Source of the DNA: Lachnospiraceae bacterium UBA1201
Lineage (GTDB): Bacteria; Bacillota; Clostridia; Lachnospirales; Lachnospiraceae
Direction of reading: 5' to 3'
Length of the DNA stretch: 21,911 nt
Assembly (NCBI GenBank): GCA_002309675.1
Contig: DBXX01000005.1
Coordinates: 1-21,911 of the forward strand
Position numbers and translations under genes: made by a program. Positions within the stretch are counted from its first letter, which is position 1. Each line of letters opens with the position of its first letter. Below are positions 7,572 to 14,943 of the stretch, one piece after another. The notes under the pieces were generated by a model. It ran no database searches. It saw only the letters and a list, made by a program, of their open reading frames with translations, and was not told the origin of the DNA.

Positions 7572-8099
7572 ATGTCAGTAGGTGCAAAAAACAAACGCGA
7601 TGCCGGCTTCTCCTTAGTTGAGTTAATTGTCGTTGTTGCGATCATCGGTGTATTGATCGGGGTCATATCGATCACGTATTCAATCGTCGGCAGGGGAAAT
7701 GCAAAATCATTTGCAACGACATTGAAGCAGACGTTGGCAACGGCTCGGAGCGATACGATGGGCCGGGTAAAGGACACATATGATCTGATCGTTAACTGCA
7801 ATGCCGATGGAACGGTAGATGTTAGGATCGGGGCTACGGGAACACGTAATCGTATAGGTACCGCGAAGATTCCGGTTAAGGTATATTCTTCAGGTTTGTC
7901 TTATACATTCACCCCTGGTTTGGAATTAGTCATTCAGTTTTCAAAATCGACAGGTGGAGTGAAATCCACAGTTATGACTAACAGTGGTTTGAACCCTTTT
8001 CCGGGAGCCAGTGAGATCATTTTTGAATGTGGACAGAGTGCTGGAACTCATTACGATGTACACTTAGTAGTTGCAACCGGTAAGGTTTATATGAAGTAA
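7572..8099 (+). CDS. Minor pilin, FimT/GspH type
   Basis: 175 residues. The leader MSVGAKNKRDAG|FSLVELIVVVAIIGVLIGVI has Gly at -1 and Glu at +5. The sequence after the helix (NAKSFATTLKQTLATARSDTMG) resembles the GspH/FimT helix that precedes a beta-rich head. AAGGAGGG at 7557-7564 gives a strong ribosome binding site. FimT/GspH subunits belong to the minor-pilin priming complex. It lies 32 nt after the PilX-like gene and 14 nt before the PilW-like gene. Confidence 0.85.
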   Translation: MSVGAKNKRDAGFSLVELIVVVAIIGVLIGVISITYSIVGRGNAKSFATTLKQTLATARSDTMGRVKDTYDLIVNCNADGTVDVRIGATGTRNRIGTAKIPVKVYSSGLSYTFTPGLELVIQFSKSTGGVKSTVMTNSGLNPFPGASEIIFECGQSAGTHYDVHLVVATGKVYMK

Positions 8100-8113
8100 G
8101 GAAGGAGGCAGTT

Positions 8114-9379
8114 ATGAATAGTAAGAACATAGTAAAAGATAACAAAGGTTTAACACTTATTGAGCTCTTAGTTTCATCTGCGATCCTGCTTTTGATCATC
8201 ACTGCTTTTCTAAGCATGCTGGCATCCGCAGCAAAGATGTTTGCTAAGGGAAGCCGTGATCTGGATGTTCAGGAGGAAGCTCAGATCGTTACCAACCAGG
8301 TTGAAGCTCTTCTCACCGATTGCGAGGTATATGCCGGTCAAGTAGGTAATTCGATCTATATCGTCAACAAAGATGTCGTTAATGTTGTTTCTGAAGAATC
8401 TGACGGAGTTTTCCTTTCTACATTTAATAACGCATTAGACGAAGAGGATAATACGGCAGCAAATGTAAAAGCGCTCCTGGCATCGAATCCGAATTCAATA
8501 AAGGGCGGTAGTACCGGACGGGCTCTCCTGTCTAACCGTGCTCTGGGCTTATCATTAAATACCGATAAGCTTGAATCAGATAATGTGGTATATCTTACCG
8601 CGAATTATAAGAATTTGGATAGAGAAGTCGGTGTTAATCAGAGCATCTTTTTGAGAAACAAGCCGGGCACCAGCATCAGTGGCGGTGATACAAATCCGAT
8701 CGAAAATGATTATGATGCAGAGCTTTTGGTTCTTCGTTATAAATCTTATAACCTCAAGACATTGTTTGGTATTTCTACTGTTACCGGAAAAACCGGTGCA
8801 GACGCAAATTGCTATGAGGTCAGTGAAATCGGTATCTTGAAAATCAAAGATACTGTATCTACCAGCGCTTCTTCTGCAGGCGGATGTATCGTTAAGTGCG
8901 TAAAGGGCGGTGCAGAGTATAAGATCCGTCTTTCATTCGATGCAGTTGCTGTAGGTCTCGGAAATGGTGAGTCTCAGGTCACTGTAGTTCGTCTTCAGGA
9001 TGTTGAGCAGGTTTGCGATTATGTTTCGATCAAAGGTTTTGATACGCATTCCAGTGATGTTAAGTATACCATCAATATGCGTGTAGGTCAGAACCTTACG
9101 AGTGGATTTATTGAGAAGAAGAGCGGTGATAAGATATCTCTTACCGGAGGAAGCGGAACTAAAATTGATGCGCTTGAGGGCGATATTAATGTTGGATCAA
9201 AAACATTTAAGGGCGTTTTCAGATTTTGCCTGGATGATCGTTCCACGCATTTGATCTTCCGTCAGACAGGTCAGAGTACTGAACAGGGTAAAGGCTTAGT
9301 TGCTCTTTATACGATCGATGTATATTATAAGAACACGTATCTTGGTACTGCTAAGATTAATGTCAGATATCCGAACTAA
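8114..9379 (+). CDS. Minor pilin, PilW/GspJ type
   Basis: 421 residues. The leader MNSKNIVKDNKG|LTLIELLVSSAILLLIITAFLSML has Gly at -1, Leu instead of Phe at +1, and Glu at +5. The length, and the helix followed by a conserved-looking DVQEEAQIVTNQVEALL segment, fit PilW/GspJ. The head is Ser/Gly-rich and beta-rich. GGAAGGAGG lies at 8100-8107. It is the last gene of the assembly unit and is closed by the terminator at 9405-9441. With the three genes before it, it forms a PilV-PilX-FimT-PilW set equivalent to GspI-K-H-J. Confidence 0.8.
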   Translation: MNSKNIVKDNKGLTLIELLVSSAILLLIITAFLSMLASAAKMFAKGSRDLDVQEEAQIVTNQVEALLTDCEVYAGQVGNSIYIVNKDVVNVVSEESDGVFLSTFNNALDEEDNTAANVKALLASNPNSIKGGSTGRALLSNRALGLSLNTDKLESDNVVYLTANYKNLDREVGVNQSIFLRNKPGTSISGGDTNPIENDYDAELLVLRYKSYNLKTLFGISTVTGKTGADANCYEVSEIGILKIKDTVSTSASSAGGCIVKCVKGGAEYKIRLSFDAVAVGLGNGESQVTVVRLQDVEQVCDYVSIKGFDTHSSDVKYTINMRVGQNLTSGFIEKKSGDKISLTGGSGTKIDALEGDINVGSKTFKGVFRFCLDDRSTHLIFRQTGQSTEQGKGLVALYTIDVYYKNTYLGTAKINVRYPN

Positions 9380-9404
9380 CGGATCTAACATAAGTGAATA
9401 ATTT

Positions 9405-9441
9405 AACCCGCTACTCTCAGTTTGAGAGCAGCGGGTTTTTT
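9405..9441 (+). terminator. Terminator of the pilus assembly operon
   Basis: AACCCGCT (9405-9412) pairs with AGCGGGTT (9430-9437); an inner CTCTC/GAGAG stem (9414-9418 with 9424-9428) extends it after one mismatch; TTTTTT runs 9436-9441. Confidence 0.95.
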
Positions 9442-9443
9442 AC

Positions 9444-9472
9444 TTGAAAATATATATTTGTTGTGGTATACT
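9444..9472 (+). promoter_or_regulatory. Sigma-A promoter of the phosphoglycerol transferase gene
   Basis: TTGAAA (9444-9449), a 17-bp spacer and TATACT (9467-9472) preceded by TGG (extended -10). It starts directly after the pilus operon terminator and leaves a leader of about 60 nt. Confidence 0.8.
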
Positions 9473-9541
9473 TGCATTTGTTTACGTTCATTATGTATAT
9501 GAACATTTCTGCTCCTTTGAGCTAGTAAGAGGATATTTTTC

Positions 9542-11164
9542 ATGAACGCCTATAGTATATTGCTTCTTTCATCCTGTGTTTTAACCTTTGCATTTTTGAT
9601 GGTTATCGATACTTTACTCGAGAAGAGAAGACGAAAAAAGGGTAATCTTTCCAGAAAGATCCCTACGCGTTTTTTTGTGGCCCGAGGGTTTACATACCTG
9701 GCATTTATGTTAGGAACCGGTATTCTGGTCGCGACTATCTGGATGAGACAGAACTTTAAAGAAACGGATCTGGCCTCGCTGTTTTTCCATATGCATGTCC
9801 AGCTTACCAGTACCGATATTAAGAATTTCAGGGGACTCTATAAATGCCTGTCGCTTTTTATTCCAATCGGCTCACTCCTTTTGAGTTTACTTGGTAAAGC
9901 TTGCTCTCATGCCTTTATTGTAGCTGTACGTCCACACCGGATCGTCTATAATATGTTACGTACTTTAGTCATAATTGCTTATCCGATCGTTTCGATTTGC
10001 GTTGTATGTTCGTATTTTAAAGTTATTCCATATATCAAACAGAGACTCGATACGACAACAATATATGAAGAGTATTATGTGGATCCGAAAACGGCAAATG
10101 TAATATTTCCCGAGAAAAAAAGAAACCTGATCTATATCTATTTAGAGTCGGTGGAGAACTCATATGCAACGCCGGAATATGGCGGGGTATCCGAGTTTAA
10201 CTTGATTCCTGAATTGACCGAGTTATCAGTTAAATATGAAAATTTCGGAGACAGAGGCAGTAAGATTTTGCATGGCCCTACACCGGTTTCGCAGAATGCC
10301 TGGACCATGGCTTCCCTGGTCGGACAGACATGCGGTATTCCGATCAATTTCGGCTTTGATTCGGCCATGATGGGAGAGGGCGTGGACGAATATCTTCCCG
10401 GTGCGTTTAACCTCGGTGATATGCTAAAACGGGAAGGCTATGACCTCTGTTATATGGTTGGTTCCGATGCCCGTTTTGTAGCGATGGATGTATTCATGCG
10501 TAAGCATGGTGATTATCAGATCCGCGATTATTACTATTATCGTGATAATCATTTGATCCCGCGAAATTACTTCGTTTGGTGGGGATTTGAGGATTATAGG
10601 TTGTTAGAGTTCGCGAAGGACTATTTGACCGAAGCCGGTTCTTCCGATAAACCGTTTGCACTTACCCTGATGACAATGGATACGCATTTCACCGATGGTT
10701 ATAAATGTGAGCACTGTGAGGATATCTATCCGAAACAGTATGATAATGTTATCGCCTGTTCCTCGAAGCTGGTGAGTGCTTTTGTGGAATGGGTTCAGCA
10801 GCAGCCTTTCTATGAGAATACTACGATCGTAGTGATCGGAGACCATCCGACGATGGACAGCCGCTACTATGACGAGCTTAAGTATGCGACGGAAGATTAT
10901 GTGCGCCGGAATTTCATTTCGGTGATCAATGCAGCTGTTGAGAACCCTTGCGATTTTGCACGGCAGTATCAGGTCATTGATATGTATCCGACCACGGTCG
11001 CGGCTTTAGGGGCTATAATCGAAGGAGACCGTCTGGGCCTCGGTACGAATTTGTATTCCGCAAAACCTACACTCTATGAGGAACTTGGAAAGGACTATTT
11101 TGATAAGGAGATCATGAAGAATTCTTCATTTTACAATAAGAAGCTGGCAGGCTTCGACCGATAA
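9542..11164 (+). CDS. OpgB/LtaS-family membrane phosphoglycerol transferase
   Basis: 540 residues: about four membrane helices in the first 165, then an extracellular alkaline-phosphatase/sulfatase-fold domain. Active-site elements are the metal ligand Glu202 in LESVE, the nucleophile Thr255 in NAWTMASLVGQTCGIPI, and Asp434-His435 in GDHPTM. The WTMA..xQTCGIP and YLPGAFNLGDML...GYDLCYMVGSDARF motifs are those of OpgB/MdoB-type enzymes, which move glycerol-phosphate from phosphatidylglycerol to a glycan or polymer. It is shorter than E. coli OpgB. The target in this organism is unknown; a wall or lipid-linked glycan is likely. It is a single-gene unit between its own promoter and terminator. 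Confidence 0.85.
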   Translation: MNAYSILLLSSCVLTFAFLMVIDTLLEKRRRKKGNLSRKIPTRFFVARGFTYLAFMLGTGILVATIWMRQNFKETDLASLFFHMHVQLTSTDIKNFRGLYKCLSLFIPIGSLLLSLLGKACSHAFIVAVRPHRIVYNMLRTLVIIAYPIVSICVVCSYFKVIPYIKQRLDTTTIYEEYYVDPKTANVIFPEKKRNLIYIYLESVENSYATPEYGGVSEFNLIPELTELSVKYENFGDRGSKILHGPTPVSQNAWTMASLVGQTCGIPINFGFDSAMMGEGVDEYLPGAFNLGDMLKREGYDLCYMVGSDARFVAMDVFMRKHGDYQIRDYYYYRDNHLIPRNYFVWWGFEDYRLLEFAKDYLTEAGSSDKPFALTLMTMDTHFTDGYKCEHCEDIYPKQYDNVIACSSKLVSAFVEWVQQQPFYENTTIVVIGDHPTMDSRYYDELKYATEDYVRRNFISVINAAVENPCDFARQYQVIDMYPTTVAALGAIIEGDRLGLGTNLYSAKPTLYEELGKDYFDKEIMKNSSFYNKKLAGFDR

Positions 11165-11200
11165 ATGTGACCGGCGTTTTTTCCGTTGTCATTATCATAG

Positions 11201-11234
11201 ATTAGGGGAGATAAAACCTCCCCTGATTTTTTTT
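11201..11234 (+). terminator. Intrinsic terminator after the phosphoglycerol transferase
   Basis: AGGGGAG (11204-11210) with CTCCCCT (11218-11224), extended by TT/GA pairs, followed by eight T residues. Confidence 0.95.
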
Positions 11235-11266
11235 CGACTGTATGTCCGGAGTTGTTCCTGATACTT

Positions 11267-11320
11267 TTTACATGGTTTTTACAAATACTATCTCTGCTTT
11301 TTACAATGGGAGTCTATACT
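11267..11320 (+). promoter_or_regulatory. Probable PhoP box and promoter of the phosphate transporter
   Basis: TTTACA occurs at 11267-11272, 11278-11283 and 11300-11305, that is on an 11-bp grid, with a degenerate member at 11289. TATACT (-10) follows at 11315-11320, 9 bp after the last repeat, and there is no -35 at the usual distance. Direct repeats of TT(A/T/C)A(C/T)A with about 5-bp spacers just upstream of a -10 are the known form of Bacillus-type PhoP boxes, and the downstream gene is a phosphate transporter. The repeats and spacing are seen; PhoP binding is inferred. Confidence 0.65.
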
Positions 11321-11386
11321 GTCTACGTGAAGTATATATACAAATTGTAGGGGGCATGGATCACCCCGGAAAGTTTTGGAGGGCTT

Positions 11387-13201
11387 ATGGATTATCACAA
11401 CATATTAAGCTTATTGGGCGGTCTGGCGCTGTTCCTGTTTGGAATGAACCTGATGGGAGACGCGCTGAAGAAACAGGCCAGCGGCCGTTTGAAGAACGTT
11501 TGGTCGTCACTTACGACCAGTACGGTGAAGGGCTTTTTCCTGGGACTGGTCGTTACCATCGTAGTCCAGTCTTCATCGGCTACGACGGTCATGGTCGTCG
11601 GCTTTGTTAACTCCGGTTTCATGACACTGCAGCAGTCGGTCGGCGTCATTATGGGCGCGAACCTGGGCGCCTCGATCACGAGCTGGATCCTCGCGACATC
11701 CCAGTTCGAGGGCAGCAGTATCTGGATCCTTCAGTTTTTTAAACCGTCGTTCTTCATGCCGATCTTGGCATTTATCGGCGTCCTTTACTACGTATTCCTG
11801 GGCAAGGGTAAAAAGAAAGACCTGGGACTGATCTTGCTCGGTGTTTCCGTGCTTTTGTACGGCATGGAGGCGATGTCCGACGCGGTAGCGCCCCTGGCTG
11901 AGATGGAATCCTTCAAAAACCTGATGGTGAAGTTTTCCAATCCGTTCCTGGGACTGTTTGTCGGTACCGCGATCACGGCGGCCATCCAGAGCTCCGGCGC
12001 ATCAGTCGGTATTTTGCAGGCATTGTCCACGACCGGCGCGATCTCGTATGGAACCGCGATCCCTATCGTCATGGGCCAGAACATCGGTACCTGTATCACT
12101 GCCATGATCTCCTCTGTGGGAGCTACGAAAAATGCGAAGAGAGCAGCGTGGATCCATCTTTATTTCAATGTGATCGCTGCCGTCGTTCTTTTGGGTATCT
12201 ACATTCTGATCTCAAATATGATCTCGATCCCCTTCCTGAGTAGAGCGGCAGGACCTGTCGGTATCGCTTTGGTTCATACGGCATTTAAACTGACTGCACT
12301 GACCCTGTGGGCACCGTTCTCGAAGCAACTGGTCGCTCTGGCGGTGAAGACCGTTCCCGATGCAAAGTCGGAAGAGAAGATCGAAGTCCTGGACGAACGT
12401 CTTCTGGATACACCATCCATCGCTCTGGATCGTTGCCGCGAAGCGACGAACAACATGGCGGTCCTGGCCTGCGATACACTGGCTATCTCACTGGATCTTT
12501 TGTCGAATTACACTGAAAAGGTGGGCAATACGATCCGCGAAGGCGAGGAGGAGGTCGACCACTACGAGGATATGCTCGGTACCTACCTGGTAAAACTGTC
12601 CGGGCGTAACATGACCGAGGCGGACAGCCATGAGGTCACGAAGTTGCTGCACATGATCGGTGATTTCGAACGTATCAGCGACCATGCGGTCAACATCCTG
12701 GAGACCGCACAGGAGATCGCCGACAAAGGCCTGGCTTTCTCTGCGGAGGCGACCGTCGAGCTCGACACCATGACGCGTGCCGTCCTCGAGATACTGAACA
12801 TGACATTGACCGCTTTTACAACCGACGACCTCGCTTTAGCGCTTCATGTAGAGCCTTTAGAGCAGACGGTGGACTATCTTAAGTCTGCGATCAAAAAACG
12901 CCATGTACAGCGCTTACAGCGCAATGAATGCACCATTGAGATGGGCTTTATCCTCTCGGATATCCTGACGAATCTGGAGCGTGTCTCCGACCACTGCTCG
13001 AACGTGGCCCTGTGTATGCTTGAGATCGCGCAGGACAGCCTGGAGATGCACGAATACCAGCAGAAGATCCGCGACAACGATATCAGCAACTACAATCGTA
13101 CCTACGATGAATACATGCAGAAATATAAGCTCCCGGATAGAGGAGAGGGTGCGAAGGTGATCCCGCCAGAGACAGCGAAGCCTGCGCCGACGGAAGCCTG
13201 A
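11387..13201 (+). CDS. Na+/phosphate cotransporter with C-terminal PhoU-like domain
   Basis: 604 residues. The membrane half (about 5-325) has the inverted duplication of the NptA/YjbB-type Na/Pi-cotransport family: QSSSATT at 61-67 matched by QSSGASV at 201-207, and GANLGA (90-95) matched by GQNIGT (230-235). Residues about 345-560 form a helical PhoU-like domain with E(R)(I/V)SDH..N motifs (DFERISDHAVNI and LERVSDHCSNV). It would import phosphate with sodium or regulate phosphate flow. GGAGGG at 11376-11381 sets the start. The PhoP-box-like repeats upstream suggest induction by phosphate shortage. It is transcribed alone and closed by a strong terminator. Confidence 0.95.
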   Translation: MDYHNILSLLGGLALFLFGMNLMGDALKKQASGRLKNVWSSLTTSTVKGFFLGLVVTIVVQSSSATTVMVVGFVNSGFMTLQQSVGVIMGANLGASITSWILATSQFEGSSIWILQFFKPSFFMPILAFIGVLYYVFLGKGKKKDLGLILLGVSVLLYGMEAMSDAVAPLAEMESFKNLMVKFSNPFLGLFVGTAITAAIQSSGASVGILQALSTTGAISYGTAIPIVMGQNIGTCITAMISSVGATKNAKRAAWIHLYFNVIAAVVLLGIYILISNMISIPFLSRAAGPVGIALVHTAFKLTALTLWAPFSKQLVALAVKTVPDAKSEEKIEVLDERLLDTPSIALDRCREATNNMAVLACDTLAISLDLLSNYTEKVGNTIREGEEEVDHYEDMLGTYLVKLSGRNMTEADSHEVTKLLHMIGDFERISDHAVNILETAQEIADKGLAFSAEATVELDTMTRAVLEILNMTLTAFTTDDLALALHVEPLEQTVDYLKSAIKKRHVQRLQRNECTIEMGFILSDILTNLERVSDHCSNVALCMLEIAQDSLEMHEYQQKIRDNDISNYNRTYDEYMQKYKLPDRGEGAKVIPPETAKPAPTEA

Positions 13202-13243
13202 TTTTTTGAATGTTTCGTAGGGAATATAGCTTAGACAGTTTAT

Positions 13244-13286
13244 GGCCTGTGGCAAACGGAGAAACGTTCCGCCACAGGCCTTTTTT
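13244..13286 (+). terminator. Intrinsic terminator after the phosphate transporter
   Basis: GGCCTGTGGC (13244-13253) pairs with GCCACAGGCC (13271-13280), with an inner AACG/CGTT pairing, then TTTTTT. The T-tract runs directly into the first half-unit of repeat array A. Confidence 0.95.
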
Positions 13287-13659
13287 GGTGGGGTGAATAC
13301 TTTTGGAAAGCCCTGGAGACTATGAAAAGCAACCAGATGAAGCTTAATTCACTGCTTTGGTGGTCGCAACTATCCTGTAGGTGGAGTTTTGAGGTTCGAA
13401 AAGCAACCAGATGAAGCTTATTTCACTGCTTTGGTGGTCGTAACTATCCTGCAGGTAGCATGCTGAAGTTTGAAAAGCAACCAGATGAAGCTTATTTCGC
13501 TGTTTTGGTGGTCGCAACTATCCTGCAGGTAGCATGCTGAAGTTCGAAAAGCAACCAGGAGGGTGGTTTATCACTGCTTTGGTGGTCGCGACTATCCTGC
13601 AGGTAGCATGTTGAAGTTTGAAAAGCAACCAGATTAAGCTTATTTCGCTGCTTTGGTGG
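13284..13659. repeat. Tandem repeat array A, period exactly 74 bp
   Basis: AAAAGCAACCA starts at 13325, 13399, 13473, 13547 and 13621, always 74 bp apart. Each is followed by exactly 20 nt and then TTTGGTGG (last one 13652-13659). Linkers of 35 nt (after TTTGGTGG) include CCTGCAGG and usually GCATGC in copies 2-4. A right half-unit (TTTGGTGG at 13284) precedes copy 1. The fourth copy has a different first half of the 20-nt middle, although all its flanks match. A period that is not a multiple of 3, with stops in the frames, argues against coding. Together with the terminator and the cysteine synthase promoter this fills the gap 13202-13845. Confidence 0.95.
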
Positions 13660-13740
13660 CCCTGTCATATTCCTATCCGAAACGTGTGCCTGCGACTCCT
13701 TACAAATCTCTTAAAGCTTGCCGCGTTCCACTGGCTTTTC

Positions 13741-13769
13741 TTGCAAATATCGCTTCTTTTTGCTATAAT
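13741..13769 (+). promoter_or_regulatory. Sigma-A promoter of the cysteine synthase gene
   Basis: TTGCAA (13741-13746), a 17-bp spacer and TATAAT (13764-13769) preceded by TGC (extended -10). A short leader with a small hairpin (GCGCT at 13810-13814 with AGCGC at 13823-13827) follows. No T-box or S-box was recognised. Confidence 0.85.
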
Positions 13770-13845
13770 GATACAAGCGGGTCGAAAGCCTGCTTTATTG
13801 TGATGTGTGGCGCTTGATGAGTAGCGCTGCAAATGGGAGTTTTTT

Positions 13846-14790
13846 ATGATTTTAAACAATATTCTGGAGGCGATCGGCCACACGCCGCTGGTGCGTCTCA
13901 ATCGTATGGTGGGGACGGACAGCGCACAGGTTCTGGTGAAGTTTGAAGGCTTGAATGTGGGCGGCTCGATCAAGACGCGGACGGCTTACTGCATGATTCG
14001 TGACGCAGAGAAGCGAGGCCTTATCACGAAGGACACGATCATCGTGGAACCGACGAGCGGAAACCAGGGCATCGGTCTGGCATTGGTCGGAGCCGTGAAG
14101 GGCTTGCGTACAGTCATCATTATGCCGGACTCGGTCAGCGAGGAGCGCCGCAAACTGGTAGAGCACTACGGAGCGGAAGTTATTCTGATCCATGATAACG
14201 GAAACATCGGTGAATGCATTGATGAATGCGTGAAGACAGCTCTGAAAATGAAGGCCGAAAACCCGAATGTCTTCGTGCCGCAACAGTTCGAAAATGCGGC
14301 GAATCCGCGCGCGCATAGGCATCATACCGGTGTGGAGATCTTAGAGCAGGCAGAGTGTGAGATCCATGGTTTCTGCTCAGGTATCGGAACCGGCGGTACG
14401 CTTACCGGCATCGGGGAAGTGCTTAAGGCTCAAAACCCGGATATCGAGATCTGGGCAGTGGAGCCTGAGAATGCAGCCATTCTGGCCGGCGGAACGATCG
14501 GTACACATCTGCAGATGGGTATCGGCGATGGTTTGATACCGCCGATCCTGAACCAAAACATCTATAGTCATATCTATGTTGTCACGGATGAAGAGGCCAT
14601 TTCCACAGCGCAGAATTTAGCCCGCATGGAAGGCATCCTGTGCGGCATTTCCAGCGGAACGAATGTTGCAGCCGCGCTGCAATTGGCGAAGAAACTGGGC
14701 CCCGGTAAGACGGTGGTAACCATCCTTCCGGATACGGCAGAGCGGTATTTCTCAACACCGCTGTTTGATGAAGATTATGTAAACCAGTAA
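13846..14790 (+). CDS. cysK: Cysteine synthase family, PLP-dependent O-acetylserine sulfhydrylase
   Basis: 314 residues, normal length. The enzyme joins sulfide to O-acetylserine to make cysteine. The pyridoxal-phosphate lysine is Lys43 in GGSIKTRTA, the substrate loop is TSGNQGIG (70-77), the phosphate-binding loop GTGGT (181-185), and GISSG (267-271) contacts the cofactor ring. The usual SVKDR and TSGNTG are here SIKTR and TSGNQG, so this belongs to a variant subgroup; another beta-replacement reaction, such as in cystathionine or thiocysteine chemistry, cannot be ruled out. GGGAG (13835-13839) is the ribosome binding site. No sulfate or serine acetyltransferase gene is next to it. Confidence 0.9.
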   Translation: MILNNILEAIGHTPLVRLNRMVGTDSAQVLVKFEGLNVGGSIKTRTAYCMIRDAEKRGLITKDTIIVEPTSGNQGIGLALVGAVKGLRTVIIMPDSVSEERRKLVEHYGAEVILIHDNGNIGECIDECVKTALKMKAENPNVFVPQQFENAANPRAHRHHTGVEILEQAECEIHGFCSGIGTGGTLTGIGEVLKAQNPDIEIWAVEPENAAILAGGTIGTHLQMGIGDGLIPPILNQNIYSHIYVVTDEEAISTAQNLARMEGILCGISSGTNVAAALQLAKKLGPGKTVVTILPDTAERYFSTPLFDEDYVNQ

Positions 14791-14792
14791 TC

Positions 14793-14817
14793 CGGGTTCG
14801 GATTGGTTCCGAATCCG
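14793..14817 (+). other. Hairpin after cysK without U-tract
   Basis: CGGGTTCGGA (14793-14802) pairs with TCCGAATCCG (14808-14817) along ten pairs, one of them G-T, with a 5-nt loop. It begins 2 nt after the stop codon and has no T-run. It resembles the U-less hairpins at 2631 and 5388. Confidence 0.6.
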
Positions 14818-14943
14818 ATGACGATCGCGCTGCGATGCACGGTCGAGTTAACGGAACACACCTTGATCAGGGCGTGTAAGTATTATTCGGTCATTATGTG
14901 TGTAGGACCGGGCCTGAGAACAGGTATTAAGACGGGAAGAGAT

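Noticed and set aside
13284..13659. CRISPR array
   Set aside because: The geometry (39-bp core, about 35-bp linker) looks similar, but the linkers are nearly identical to one another, the cores are imperfect and no cas gene is present.
13618..13803. ORF between array A and cysK
   Set aside because: It starts inside a repeat unit and runs over the cysK promoter, with no ribosome binding site.
14803..14943. Upstream extension of the LtaS-like protein
   Set aside because: It would start at a TTG inside a hairpin stem, and the added residues do not look like an envelope-protein N-terminus; the ATG at 14944 has a better ribosome binding site.
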